Below, piece by piece: positions 35,120-44,081 of a stretch of 64,000 nt of DNA; position 1 is the stretch's first letter, and every line of letters starts with the position of its first letter. The stretch spans positions 1-64,000 of the forward strand of contig NZ_BAFP01000147.1 of assembly GCF_000308455.1 (NCBI RefSeq). The letters are read 5' to 3'. The stretch is from Nocardia abscessus NBRC 100374 (GTDB taxonomy: Bacteria > Actinomycetota > Actinomycetes > Mycobacteriales > Mycobacteriaceae). The position numbers and the translations under genes are program-made. Under the pieces are notes generated by a model. That model made no database searches. It was not told the DNA's origin and saw only the letters and a program-made list of their open reading frames with translations.

Positions 35120-36850
35120 GTGACCGATCAGCAGCTGGTGGAGTTACGCAGGAGCGGGAGGGCGCCGCTGTCGGACCAGATGGGGCCCGGTGGTGCGTAC
35201 TATGCCGCACCTGCCCCGCTCGCGTCCGATCTCCGGTCGGCGGATGCGCGCGACCGGCCGAGTCGCAACGATTCCCTCGCGGCGCAGCTGTCCACGGTGA
35301 TCGGCGGGCCGGTCGGGGATCACGCCTTGGTCGGGCGGGTGCGGTTCTGGACGCCCATGCGGGTACTGCTGGCGTTCACGGTGGTATTCCTGGCGCTGGG
35401 CTGGTTCGGCAAGGCGGGGTGCATCCAGCAGACCGACGGCGCGGACGGTCCCACCCTCGACTGGAACAACGGCCGCCAGTACGTGGCGATGTGCTATTCG
35501 GACACCGTGCCGCTCTACGGCGCGGAACGACTGAACGAAGGCGCTTTCCCGTACAAGAAGCAGTGGACCGAGCAGACTCCCGACGGTGGCCGGGAGACGC
35601 GATACATGGAGTATCCGGTGCTCTCGGGCCTGTACCAGTACTTCGCGATGCGGATCGCCAAGAGCTGGGACGCGTCGCCGCTGCCCGGCGCGCTGCAGGT
35701 GGTGATCTACTTCAACGTCGTCGCGTTCGGTCTCGCGCTGGCCTGGCTGACCACTGTGTGGGCGTCGGCGCTGCTGGCAGGCCGCCGGGTCTGGGACGCG
35801 GCGCTGATCGCCTGTTCGCCGCTGGTGATCGTGCACGCGTTCACCAACTTCGACGCGCTCGCGACGGCCTTCGCCGCGACCGGCCTGCTCGCCTGGGCCC
35901 GGCGCAAACCCGTGCTCGCGGGCATCCTGCTCGGTCTGGGCGGCGCGGCCAAGCTGTATCCACTGCTGCTGCTCGGTCCCATAGTCGTGCTCTGCCTGCG
36001 TACCGAGACCATGCAGCGCACGCCGCGCACGCATCTCGGCCTGCGGATGCGCGACATCGACGGCTGGCCGGCCTTCCTGGCGTGGGTGCGCGAGACGCCC
36101 TACCGTATCCAGTTCCTCGGTGCCCGTCCGCTCGGCGCCGCGTTCGTCACGGTGTGCGCCGCGCTCGCGACCTGGCTCGCGGTGAACCTGCCGATCGCCG
36201 CGCTGTATCCGAACGGCTGGCGAGAGTTCTTCCGGCTGAACACCACCCGGCACGCCGACCCGGACTCGATCTACAACGTGATCTCCTCGTTCACCGGCTG
36301 GCCCGGCTTCGACGGCGAGCTCGCGCACGGGGAGCAGCCCGCCATCCTGAACGCCGTCTCCCTGCTGGCGTTCGTCGCGGCCTGCGCGGTGATCGCCTAC
36401 ATCGGCCTCACCGCGCCGCGGCGGCCGCGGCTGGCGCAACTGTGCTTCCTCGTGGTCGCGGCGTTCCTGCTGACGAACAAGGTGTGGAGTCCGCAGTATT
36501 CGCTGTGGTTGGTTCCGCTCGCCGTGCTGGCGCTGCCGCACCGGCGCATCCTGCTGGCCTGGATGACCATCGATGCGCTGGTCTGGGTGCCGCGCATGTT
36601 CTACTACCTCGGCTTGGACCGCAAAGGCCTGCCCGAAGAGTGGTTCACCGGCACCGTGGCGCTGCGTGACCTGGCGGTGCTGGGGCTGTGCGCGCTGATC
36701 GTGCGCCAGATCTACCGCCCGGAGGAGGACTTGGTGCGCCGCGACTTCGTCGACGATCCCGTCGGCGGGATCGTCGACCGCATGCCCGATCCCCTGCTGG
36801 CCTGGCTGCCGGAGCCGCTGCGGCCGCGAGTGGCGGTCGCACGCGGCTGA
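35120..36850 (+). CDS. GT87/DUF2029 polyprenol-dependent glycosyltransferase, Rv0051 position
   Basis: The 576-residue polytopic membrane protein has about ten helices. The N-terminal periplasmic loop carries the family-type acidic residues (DWNNGRQYVAMCYSDTVPLYGAE, TRYMEYPVLSGLYQYF), and a late loop has the conserved NKVWSPQYSLWLVPL. DUF2029/GT87 members such as PimE move mannose or other sugars from polyprenyl phosphate to envelope glycans. GTG 35120 lies 8 bases after TAGCCT, suggesting a leaderless message. In M. tuberculosis the equivalent gene is followed within about 1 kb by rpsF; here the ter island intervenes. Confidence 0.85.
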   Translation: MTDQQLVELRRSGRAPLSDQMGPGGAYYAAPAPLASDLRSADARDRPSRNDSLAAQLSTVIGGPVGDHALVGRVRFWTPMRVLLAFTVVFLALGWFGKAGCIQQTDGADGPTLDWNNGRQYVAMCYSDTVPLYGAERLNEGAFPYKKQWTEQTPDGGRETRYMEYPVLSGLYQYFAMRIAKSWDASPLPGALQVVIYFNVVAFGLALAWLTTVWASALLAGRRVWDAALIACSPLVIVHAFTNFDALATAFAATGLLAWARRKPVLAGILLGLGGAAKLYPLLLLGPIVVLCLRTETMQRTPRTHLGLRMRDIDGWPAFLAWVRETPYRIQFLGARPLGAAFVTVCAALATWLAVNLPIAALYPNGWREFFRLNTTRHADPDSIYNVISSFTGWPGFDGELAHGEQPAILNAVSLLAFVAACAVIAYIGLTAPRRPRLAQLCFLVVAAFLLTNKVWSPQYSLWLVPLAVLALPHRRILLAWMTIDALVWVPRMFYYLGLDRKGLPEEWFTGTVALRDLAVLGLCALIVRQIYRPEEDLVRRDFVDDPVGGIVDRMPDPLLAWLPEPLRPRVAVARG

Positions 36851-36874
36851 CCGGCCGCCGCGGGGATCAGGCGC

Positions 36875-38440
36875 TCACCTGGTACGCAGAAAGCGCGCCT
36901 GGCGTTCCGGCTCGTGCGGTAAGAGATCCAGATCGAGCTCCCACGCGCTGCCGGTCCACGGATCGAACAGCGGCGTGCCGCCGATGGTCGGCAGGTGGCG
37001 GCACGACTGCGACAGCATCGCCACGGTGTTGTCGGCCGAGTCGGATTCGTTGGCGCCCACGATCACGATGGACAGTCCGATCAACTCACCACGCGTGATC
37101 AGCACCCCGATGCGCTGCGCGTCCGAACTCTGGTAGCCGTGCGGGAAGTCCGCGGCCAACAGCACTCGATGCTCGCTGGGCGGGGTGAACGCGCCGCTCG
37201 CGTAGGCCAATTCGGCCAGCTCGGCCGCGTCTACCAGGGTTTGCAACCGCGCGGAGATGTCGGCGTGGTCGGTGATCGGCGGGCCGTTCAGCACGGGAGC
37301 GAGCAGGCCGGTGATGCCGCTGAACGCGTCGGTCAGATCGATGATGTCGACCAGTGTCCTGCGCTGCGGCGCCGCGGCGAGCAGCCGGGCCAGCAGCGCG
37401 CCCACGACCGGCGCGACCGCACGGGTCGATTCGGCATCGATCCACAGCGGCCGATTCAGCGGAACCGGAACGCAATACGGGATGCGCAACGGACCGCGGT
37501 CGAGCGCGTACAGCTCGCCGAGCCGGATACCGTCGCTGGGCACGGGCGGCTTGTCCCAGGCGGGCGAGTCCCAGGACGCCAAGGCGGGCGGCAGCACCTG
37601 GTCGGCCTCGGCGAGTTCGCGTATCAGCTGTTCGGCGTCGCGCTCGTGGTTGTGCTCGGCGGTGCCGATCAGTTCGTCGTGCCGTTGCTGCGCGGCACGA
37701 CGAGCCTGCTCGGCTTCCGGAGTATTCCTGGTCGCGGGATCGGAGACGGCTTGCGACAGTTCGTTATCCAACCGCTTGGCCGCGTACTCGCGCGCCGAGA
37801 CCAGCGCGGCGGCCGACCGCGCGGCGTCCTCGAACACCATCCACAGCCGTTCCAGGCCGTGACCGACCTCCAGCGGCGCACCCGCGGTCGCGATCTGCGC
37901 GTCACCCGCCAGCGGACCCGCCATGGTGTGCGTCCCGGGCTCGGCAGCCTGATCCGCACCGTCCACCTCGACACCGTGTGCCGTGAGCAGCACGGCGAGC
38001 CCGCCCGCGTAACCCTGGCCGACGGCGCGCAGCTTCCAGGCCGGGCCACGCCGGTAGACCTCGAGACAGATCAGCGCCGTCTCGCCGGACGATGGCGTGA
38101 TCGCGAATTCCGCGATCACACTGTCGTTCTCGGACATCGTGGCGGTCACCGGCCCCAGCCCGTCGGCCCGTGCGGGGGCGGCCGGGTCGGCGCTGACCAC
38201 CAGGAGCACGGCCTTCGCGTCGGCGCGCACCTCGGCGAGGGTGATCGTCACCCCGTCGGTGGCCAACGCGACCCCCGCCGCGGCGGGCTGGTTGTAGAAC
38301 ACGAAATCGTCGCTGGAGAACACTTTCAGGTTCTCGGCGACCACCAGCGCGGAAACGTCGAGGGCAGCCTCGGCTTTCGCACTGAAACGAACGACCTCAC
38401 CGGTCAGCGGGATGTTCTGACCGGCCTGCAGTTGAATCAC
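36875..38440 (-). CDS. TerD domain fused to an FtsK-like domain without a P-loop
   Basis: The 521-residue protein has an N-terminal TerD-like domain (about 1–170: QLQAGQNIPLTGEVVRFSAK, VFYNQPAA, ALICLEVYRRGPAWKLRAVGQGYAGG), a charged coiled-coil of about 110 residues, and a C-terminal domain resembling FtsK/HerA-type ATPase cores. That domain keeps strands like the Walker B region (TLVDIIDLTDAF) and the DPWTGSAWELDLDLLP end but has no GxxGxGK[ST] motif. The TerD part lacks the acidic calcium-binding signature. GTG 38440 follows the upstream TerD gene by 28 bases. Such fusions are typical of actinobacterial ter clusters. Confidence 0.85.
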   Translation of the reverse strand: MIQLQAGQNIPLTGEVVRFSAKAEAALDVSALVVAENLKVFSSDDFVFYNQPAAAGVALATDGVTITLAEVRADAKAVLLVVSADPAAPARADGLGPVTATMSENDSVIAEFAITPSSGETALICLEVYRRGPAWKLRAVGQGYAGGLAVLLTAHGVEVDGADQAAEPGTHTMAGPLAGDAQIATAGAPLEVGHGLERLWMVFEDAARSAAALVSAREYAAKRLDNELSQAVSDPATRNTPEAEQARRAAQQRHDELIGTAEHNHERDAEQLIRELAEADQVLPPALASWDSPAWDKPPVPSDGIRLGELYALDRGPLRIPYCVPVPLNRPLWIDAESTRAVAPVVGALLARLLAAAPQRRTLVDIIDLTDAFSGITGLLAPVLNGPPITDHADISARLQTLVDAAELAELAYASGAFTPPSEHRVLLAADFPHGYQSSDAQRIGVLITRGELIGLSIVIVGANESDSADNTVAMLSQSCRHLPTIGGTPLFDPWTGSAWELDLDLLPHEPERQARFLRTR

Positions 38441-38468
38441 GATGTCTGTCCTGCTGTCCCGTCGCCGG

Positions 38469-39899
38469 TCAACTGTTGACGAGGAACCGGCCGAGCTGCG
38501 GCACCGCCTCACCCGGATGCTTGGCCTGGAAACCCTCGCCGAGCGCCTGTAATTTCCAGTCGTTGCCCACCCGGTACAGCTTGGACATCGCCATCGCGGT
38601 GAACGGCATGCCACCGGCGAGGGTGTACCTGGCCAGCTCGCCGTTGTTCGTCCCGTCCACCAAGCGGCAGAACGCGTTCTGCACCTGCTCGAAGGTGTGG
38701 CCCTTGTAGGAGGTCACGATGAACACCAACGTGGTGACATGGACGGGGATGCGGGTCAGGTCGACCAGGATCATCTCGTCGTCGCCCTCGCCCTCGCCGG
38801 TGAGGTTGTCGCCCTGGTGGCGGATCGAGCCGTCCTTGGAGGTCAGCTGGCCGTAGTAGGCGACGTCCACCGGGTTCATGTCGGCGAACAGGATGACCGA
38901 CGCGTCCAGGTCGATATCGACCGTGCGGCTGCCGAACATGCCGCGGCTGCGCACCGGATCCCAGCCCAGGCCCATCTTGACGAAGGTCAGCGCGGCGCCT
39001 TCTTTCCGCAGCGTGACCCGCTGGCCCTTGACCAGGCTGACCGGACGATCCTTGCTCAAGCTGACCTCGGCAGGCGGCTGCTGCGGCTGCGGCGGCGCGG
39101 GCTGGCCGGGCGGCGGGTAACCGGCCTCGGGACCGGGCGGCGGCGGATAGCCCTGGCCGGGCGGGGGGTAACCCGGGCCACCCTGCGGCGGTTGACCGGG
39201 AGCGCCCTGCGGCGGGTAACCGGGGCCGGGCGGCGGATAGCCGCCCGTCGGCGCGTACTGCGGCGCCTGCTGCTGGGTCGGGTACGCCGGGGTGGTCGGC
39301 GGCGGGTAGTTCGGCGGCTGCTGCTGAACCGGCTGCTGCGGCGGCGGGGGCGGAGCCTGCGCGGGCTGCGGGGCCTGCGCGGGCTGGGCGGGCGCGTCGT
39401 CGACCGAGACGCCGTGGTCGGTGACCAGCGCGGCGAAACCGCCCGCGTAGCCCTGTCCGACCGCACGCACCTTCCACGCGCCCTGGCGGCGGTAGAGCTC
39501 GAGCGCGATCACGATCGACTCGGTGTTCAGCCCCTCGATCCGGTACTCGTACAACTGATTACCGGCCGCGTCCGACACGATCGCGGTCGGAGCGGGGAAA
39601 CTGCCGAAATTGCTGTTCGCGTCGTCCAGCGTGATCACCGCGCGGATCTGGTCGATGTCGGCCGGCACGGCGTTCAACGACACCGCCAGTGACGCGGGCT
39701 GACCGGCCGGCGCGGGCTGCAGATTGACGCCGGGGCCGCTGGGCTGGTTGAAGAAGACGAAGTCGGCATCGGAACGGACCTTGCCCCGCTCGGTGACCAG
39801 TAGTGCCGACAGATCCGCCGGCGCCGAGAGCTGGACGGAAATCACCACGTCGTTGGTGGCCAGCGGACCATTCTGGCCCTTGGCGAGAGTTGCGGACAA
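38469..39899 (-). CDS. Double TerD-domain protein with a long Pro/Gln/Gly linker
   Basis: The 476-residue protein has an N-terminal degenerate TerD domain (about 1–170) and a linker of about 120 residues made of PPP/GYPPPG repeats. The C-terminal TerD domain is canonical, with the calcium-binding signatures DIDLDASVILFADMNPVD and HQGDNLTGEGEGDDEMILVDL. TerD domains bind calcium and take part in resistance to tellurite, phage and stress. TTG 39899 is chosen because GAAGGG lies 6 bases upstream and the family starts here. It is divergent from the AIM24 genes across 179 bp. Confidence 0.9.
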   Translation of the reverse strand: MSATLAKGQNGPLATNDVVISVQLSAPADLSALLVTERGKVRSDADFVFFNQPSGPGVNLQPAPAGQPASLAVSLNAVPADIDQIRAVITLDDANSNFGSFPAPTAIVSDAAGNQLYEYRIEGLNTESIVIALELYRRQGAWKVRAVGQGYAGGFAALVTDHGVSVDDAPAQPAQAPQPAQAPPPPPQQPVQQQPPNYPPPTTPAYPTQQQAPQYAPTGGYPPPGPGYPPQGAPGQPPQGGPGYPPPGQGYPPPPGPEAGYPPPGQPAPPQPQQPPAEVSLSKDRPVSLVKGQRVTLRKEGAALTFVKMGLGWDPVRSRGMFGSRTVDIDLDASVILFADMNPVDVAYYGQLTSKDGSIRHQGDNLTGEGEGDDEMILVDLTRIPVHVTTLVFIVTSYKGHTFEQVQNAFCRLVDGTNNGELARYTLAGGMPFTAMAMSKLYRVGNDWKLQALGEGFQAKHPGEAVPQLGRFLVNS

Positions 39900-40078
39900 G
39901 TTCGACCCTTCGCTTGTCGGTGCGTTCGCCTGACACTCTACGAGAAACGCGCTCGGCGCCGCTCGGACTGAACGGACGCGCTGCCCCGACCCCCGCGCGA
40001 GCATCGGTTAGGGTGACGGCACGCAGATGGAATGCGGCGATCCCACCGTGTTCCCGAACGAGACAGCAGGCAAACTCC

Positions 40079-40702
40079 ATGGCGCAACTTTTCGAGCAAT
40101 CGAAGAAGGTGATCGAGGCCCATCTGGCCGGCACCAGCCTCCGCGCGATCTCCGGCTCGATGATCGCCTACGAAGGCAATGTGCAGTTCAAGGCGGCCGG
40201 TTTCGGCGGCGGCGACGGTGTGGTCGCCGGGCTGAAGCGCCGGGCCACCGGCGAGAAACTGTCGCTGATGGAGTGCGCCGGGCACGGCCGGGTGTTCTTC
40301 GCGGTCAACGGCCAGCACGTCACCGTCGTGAACCTGAACAACGAGACGCTGCAGGTGGAGTCACAACAACTGCTCGCGTTCGCCGGAAACCTGCGCACCG
40401 ATGTGCGTTTCGCCGGGTTGCGCGGCGCGTCCAGCGGGCAGGGCCTGTTCACCACGACCGTCTCCGGCCAGGGCCAGGTCGCGCTGCTCTCGGCGGGTGG
40501 TCCGCTGATCCATCTGGAGGTCTCCCCGCAGTACCCGCTGACCGTGGACCCGGACGCGTTCGTCGCGGCGCGCGGCAACCTCAACCAGTCCTTCGTCTCC
40601 GACGTGTCGTGGCGCAGTTTCGTCGGCCAGGACGCGGGCGAGGCGTTCTCGCTGCGCTGGGACGGCCAAGGCGTGGTGTTGATCCAACCGGCGGAACGGT
40701 AG
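40079..40702 (+). CDS. AIM24-family protein, copy 1
   Basis: The 207-residue protein shows the AIM24/TIGR00266 beta-rich fold: LRAISGSMIAYEGNVQFKAAGF, GHGRVFFAVNGQHVTVVNL, LLAFAGNLRTDVRF, GQGLFTTTVSGQGQVALLSAGG and YPLTVDPDAFVAARGNL. There is no signal or membrane segment. The family is named after a yeast mitochondrial protein, and its bacterial members often sit in ter clusters; the biochemical role is unknown. ATG 40079 opens a three-gene set divergent from the TerD pair. Confidence 0.88.
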   Translation: MAQLFEQSKKVIEAHLAGTSLRAISGSMIAYEGNVQFKAAGFGGGDGVVAGLKRRATGEKLSLMECAGHGRVFFAVNGQHVTVVNLNNETLQVESQQLLAFAGNLRTDVRFAGLRGASSGQGLFTTTVSGQGQVALLSAGGPLIHLEVSPQYPLTVDPDAFVAARGNLNQSFVSDVSWRSFVGQDAGEAFSLRWDGQGVVLIQPAER

Positions 40703-40709
40703 GCGAGCG

Positions 40710-41411
40710 GTGTTCGAGAAGGTCAACGGCAAAGTCGTCAAGGTCAACGTCGGGATGGCGGGCGGAGTGGTCGCCCGCAACGGCGCGATGCTGTTCTACA
40801 CCGGCGATGTCTCCTTTGCCCCCCACCAGATTCCGGGCGCCCAGGGGATGGGCGGCATGGGCGGGCTGATGGGTCTGGCGGGCCGGGCGATGGCGGGTGA
40901 GCACGAGCGCACCATGCTGGCGCAGGGCAACGGCGAGGTGCACTACGGTCTCGCCGGCCTGGAGGTCCACGTGGTGCAGATGCAGCCGGGCGCGGCGCTG
41001 CGCGTCGAGGCTTCGCGGCTGCTGGCCAATACCGCCGGGTTGCAGAGCTCGGTGGTCTCCGTGATGAGTTCGGGTGGTGGAGGCGGCGGTGGCGGCGGCC
41101 TGATGGGTGCGCTGCGTGGCGCCGCCTCGGGCGCGTTGACCGGGCAGGGCATGTTCACCACCCAGCTGTCCGGGCAGGGCGCCGCGGTGCTGCTCGCGCA
41201 CGGCGGATTCCTGGAATTGCAGGTGGGCGGCCCGAATCCGATCGTGGTCGATCCGCAGGCGTTCGTCGCCGCCTACGGCAACGTGCAGACCGAACTCAAG
41301 TCGGCGATGAGCTGGCGCGACGCCGTCGGGCGCGGTGCCGGGGAGGCGATGCAGCTGCATTGCGTCGGGCAGGGCGTCGTCTACGTGCAGGCCTCCGAAG
41401 AGAAGTTGTGA
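40710..41411 (+). CDS. AIM24-family protein, copy 2, with Gly-rich insertions
   Basis: The 233-residue AIM24 paralog has two glycine/methionine-rich insertions absent from copy 1 (GAQGMGGMGGLMGLAG near residue 50 and a run of nine Gly near residue 125). The core motifs GAMLFYTGDVSF, GQGMFTTQLSGQGAAVLLAHGG and IVVDPQAFVAAYGNV remain. GTG start, 7 bases after the first copy. The insertions could form membrane-associating hairpins or loops; that is inference. Confidence 0.88.
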   Translation: MFEKVNGKVVKVNVGMAGGVVARNGAMLFYTGDVSFAPHQIPGAQGMGGMGGLMGLAGRAMAGEHERTMLAQGNGEVHYGLAGLEVHVVQMQPGAALRVEASRLLANTAGLQSSVVSVMSSGGGGGGGGGLMGALRGAASGALTGQGMFTTQLSGQGAAVLLAHGGFLELQVGGPNPIVVDPQAFVAAYGNVQTELKSAMSWRDAVGRGAGEAMQLHCVGQGVVYVQASEEKL

Positions 41412-41413
41412 GC

Positions 41414-42178
41414 ATGTCCCAGATCCTCAGTCCCATGAATCTCGGTGAGAGCGACAACATCCCGGGAAACAGCTACGCGTACTGCATCGACCTGAACAAG
41501 CCGTGGTTCATGCGCAAGGGCGCGATGATCGCCTACTACGGCGACATGCGGTTCCAGACGCTCACCCACGGGTTGCAGGGCGGCCTGCTGCACATGGTGT
41601 CGCAGCAGTTCTCGGCGCCGCTGTTCACCGGCGATTACGTCGTCGCGGAGGGGCACGGCAAGCTGATCATCGGCGACCGTGGCTACGACATCAATTCCTA
41701 CGATCTCGAGGACAACGGCAACCTGACCATCCGGGCGGCGAACCTGCTGGCCTTCGAGCCGGGCCTGTCGCTCAACCAGTCCATCGTGCCGGGATTCCTC
41801 ACCCTCATCGGCACCGGCAAGTTCCTCGCCTCGTCCAACGGGCCGGTCATGTTCGCCGAGCCGCCGCTGCGCGTGGACCCGGAATCCCTGGTCGGATGGG
41901 CGGATTGCCCCTCCCCCAGCCACCACTACGACCAGCGGTGGGTCACCGATTTCCTGGCCGCCGGTGCGGCGCGCCTCGGCGTCAACTCCGGTGAGGAGCG
42001 TCAGTTCGACTTCACCGGCGCGGGCACGGTGCTGATCCAGTCCAGCGAGAAAGTGCTCAGCGACTCGGCGCTGGTGCGCACCATCGAGGGGCAGATCCAG
42101 AGCGGCATCACCGTCGGCGGCCTGCAACGGCTGCAAGGGCTCATCGCGCAGCAGCTGGCCGGGCAGCAGCAGTACTGA
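41414..42178 (+). CDS. AIM24-family protein, copy 3
   Basis: The 254-residue AIM24 protein is the most diverged of the three (FMRKGAMIAYYGDMRFQTL, GKLIIGDRGYDINSYDLED, LTIRAANLLAFEPGL, PLRVDPESLVGWADCPSP). It ends with an extra Gln/Ile-rich helix (GQIQSGITVGGLQRLQGLIAQQLAGQQQY). ATG 41414 starts 2 bases after the previous stop. The three copies probably form a hetero-oligomer, since they are strictly co-ordered and diverged. Confidence 0.88.
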   Translation: MSQILSPMNLGESDNIPGNSYAYCIDLNKPWFMRKGAMIAYYGDMRFQTLTHGLQGGLLHMVSQQFSAPLFTGDYVVAEGHGKLIIGDRGYDINSYDLEDNGNLTIRAANLLAFEPGLSLNQSIVPGFLTLIGTGKFLASSNGPVMFAEPPLRVDPESLVGWADCPSPSHHYDQRWVTDFLAAGAARLGVNSGEERQFDFTGAGTVLIQSSEKVLSDSALVRTIEGQIQSGITVGGLQRLQGLIAQQLAGQQQY

Positions 42179-42341
42179 ATCGCGCAATCACTCGCGTGGT
42201 GGACCGCGGCGGACTGGTGTCGATGCGCGACGGCTCATGAACCGGGAGACCGGGCAAACCGCGTCAGAGTAACTCGGGTCGACGGGCGAATCGCATACGG
42301 ACAGCAAAGGATTCGCGACGGAACGGTGAACTCGTCCCGAT

Positions 42342-42361
42342 GTGCACCGGCGCCGGTGCAC
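42342..42361. promoter_or_regulatory. Perfect 20-bp palindrome upstream of the methyltransferase-like gene
   Basis: GTGCACCGGCGCCGGTGCAC is self-complementary over all 20 bases and lies 20 bases before the ATG at 42382. A dimeric regulator site is likely; a short RNA hairpin is also possible. No regulator gene is adjacent; the closest is the MerR gene at 44082. Confidence 0.5.
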
Positions 42362-42381
42362 GGTCGGCGCAGAATCGGGTC

Positions 42382-43227
42382 ATGGCTGACTTGGCGCTCT
42401 CGCCACAGCGTCGCACGGCGCTGACGAACCTGGTCCAGGACGAGTCCACCTTCGCGACAGCGTATCCGCGGGTGGCCGACTACTGGTCCACCGCGAGCCG
42501 GTTGCCCGGCACCGGAGACGACATCGCCGACGCCACGTTCGACCTACACCTGCTGCACTACTTGACCGGCGGCGCCAGCGCGAATCCCTACTGGGACATC
42601 GTCGCCGCCGCGGTATCGCCCGGGCCGCGGGAGCGCGCCAACCGTCCCGAGGTGAACGGCGGTAACCCGAAAGGTAGTGCGCGCCTGGCCTATGCGCAGA
42701 TCGTGTTGCAGGCGGCCTACGCCTACGCGATCCCCTCCCCTGCGACGCTGCGCTGGGTGGCGGATGCCGCGCAGGGCAGGCCGGTGCTGGAAGTGGGTTC
42801 GGGCCGCGGCTATTGGGCGCACCAGCTCACCCGAACCGGCGTTCCGACCAGCGCTTTCGACTCGCATCCACCCGATCGGGCGACCAACACGGCGTTCCCG
42901 GCCGCCGTCGGGCAAACCGCGACATGGCATCCCACCGCCACGCCGCCTTCCTGCACAGCCGATCTGGTCGCCGCCCATGCCGAGGATGTCTTGTTTCTCT
43001 GCTGGCCGCCCGGCTGGGAGAACCCGATGGCATCGACCACTCTCGCCGCCTACGCGGAGGCAGGCGGCTCGTCGCTGGTCTACATCGGCGAACCACGTGG
43101 CGGGCGCACGGCCGACAGCGCGTTCTTCGACCTGCTGGAGGCCGGATGGACGTTGCTCGACCAGGACCCGGACTATGTCTCGTGGTGGAATCTCGGCGAC
43201 ACCGCGCAGTGCTGGCAGCGGCGATGA
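42382..43227 (+). CDS. Class I SAM-dependent methyltransferase-like protein
   Basis: The 281-residue protein contains the glycine-rich motif I PVLEVGSGRGYWAHQLTRTG followed by an acidic residue in TSAFDSHPPD. Further on come DLVAAHAEDVLFLCWPPGWEN and SLVYIGEPRGG, which fit the later strands of a Rossmann methyltransferase. The N-terminal 110 residues are helical and may bind substrate. The substrate is unknown. It lies between the AIM24 genes and the MBL gene, convergent with the latter (9-bp gap). Confidence 0.75.
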   Translation: MADLALSPQRRTALTNLVQDESTFATAYPRVADYWSTASRLPGTGDDIADATFDLHLLHYLTGGASANPYWDIVAAAVSPGPRERANRPEVNGGNPKGSARLAYAQIVLQAAYAYAIPSPATLRWVADAAQGRPVLEVGSGRGYWAHQLTRTGVPTSAFDSHPPDRATNTAFPAAVGQTATWHPTATPPSCTADLVAAHAEDVLFLCWPPGWENPMASTTLAAYAEAGGSSLVYIGEPRGGRTADSAFFDLLEAGWTLLDQDPDYVSWWNLGDTAQCWQRR

Positions 43228-43236
43228 TTCTGCGGC

Positions 43237-44034
43237 TCAGCGAAAGCGCTGGAATTCCCAGGGATCGTGCGCGCTGAGCAAGGTGACTTCGTCACCGTGG
43301 TCGCGGTGTAGTTCGCGCAACCGCGCCTGGGTGCCCACTCGCAGATCGTGATGGACCTCGGCGGAGGTTTGCACGATGTCCAGGATCGGGTGTGGCTGCG
43401 GCTGCGGGTCGAGTTCGCGATGGTAGTAGTAGGCGTCGCCACAGTGCAGCAGCCAACGTTCACCCTCGCGGACGGCCACCCCGGTATGGCCCGCGGTGTG
43501 TCCGCCCAGCGGGATCAACTGGAAGTCGTCGGGCAGATCCTTCGGTTGAATCGCGTCGAAGCCGAACCACTTGCCGGTCGGGTCCTTCGGGTAGGTGACC
43601 CAGTGCGGGTCGTGTGCCCAGTGCGCGGAGCGGTAGCGAAAACTCGGGGCCTCGGCCCGCGCCGCCGCGAGCTCGGCGGCGAGGACATGGACCCGCGCGT
43701 GCGGGAAGTCGGGCAGTCCACCGCAGTGATCCACGTCGAGATGGGTGAGGATGACGTGCCGTACGTCTGCGGGGTCGTAGCCGAGGCGTTGCACCTGGCG
43801 GACAGCGGTCTCGTCCTCCGACAGGACCGGCTGCGACATCGCGACCCAGTCGGCGCCGAGCGTGCCCGCCGGGTCGCGAACGTCGTCCAGCCCGATCCCC
43901 GTTTCGACCAGGACCAGCCCGTCGGATGCCGTCTCGGCCAGTAGGCAGTGGTTCACGGCATGGGCGGGCGCGAGTCCGTCGTAGGTGGCTTCGATCTGCC
44001 GCACCGACCCGCAATTGAGGTGATGAACTGTCAT
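43237..44034 (-). CDS. MBL-fold metallohydrolase (lactonase-like)
   Basis: The 265-residue metallo-beta-lactamase-fold protein has the metal site THLDVDHCGG, in which Asp replaces the second His of HxHxDH. Later ligands lie in LIPLGGHTAGHTGV, WLLHCGDAYY and LLSAHDPWEF. The layout is close to N-acyl-homoserine-lactone lactonases and related esterases. ATG 44034 is 13 bases from the MerR operator. It is divergent from the MerR gene, which probably controls it. Confidence 0.85.
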   Translation of the reverse strand: MTVHHLNCGSVRQIEATYDGLAPAHAVNHCLLAETASDGLVLVETGIGLDDVRDPAGTLGADWVAMSQPVLSEDETAVRQVQRLGYDPADVRHVILTHLDVDHCGGLPDFPHARVHVLAAELAAARAEAPSFRYRSAHWAHDPHWVTYPKDPTGKWFGFDAIQPKDLPDDFQLIPLGGHTAGHTGVAVREGERWLLHCGDAYYYHRELDPQPQPHPILDIVQTSAEVHHDLRVGTQARLRELHRDHGDEVTLLSAHDPWEFQRFR

Positions 44035-44047
44035 GCGCGCTAGTCTG

Positions 44048-44071
44048 TGACTTGAAGCGCGGTTCAAGTCA
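44048..44071. promoter_or_regulatory. MerR-type operator
   Basis: TGACTTGAA (44048–44056) and TTCAAGTCA (44063–44071) are perfect 9-bp inverted arms around six bases (gcgcgg). It lies between the divergent starts 44034 (MBL) and 44082 (MerR). This CTTGAA-N6-TTCAAG form is close to SoxR-like MerR sites. Confidence 0.75.
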
Positions 44072-44081
44072 AGGAGACGAG

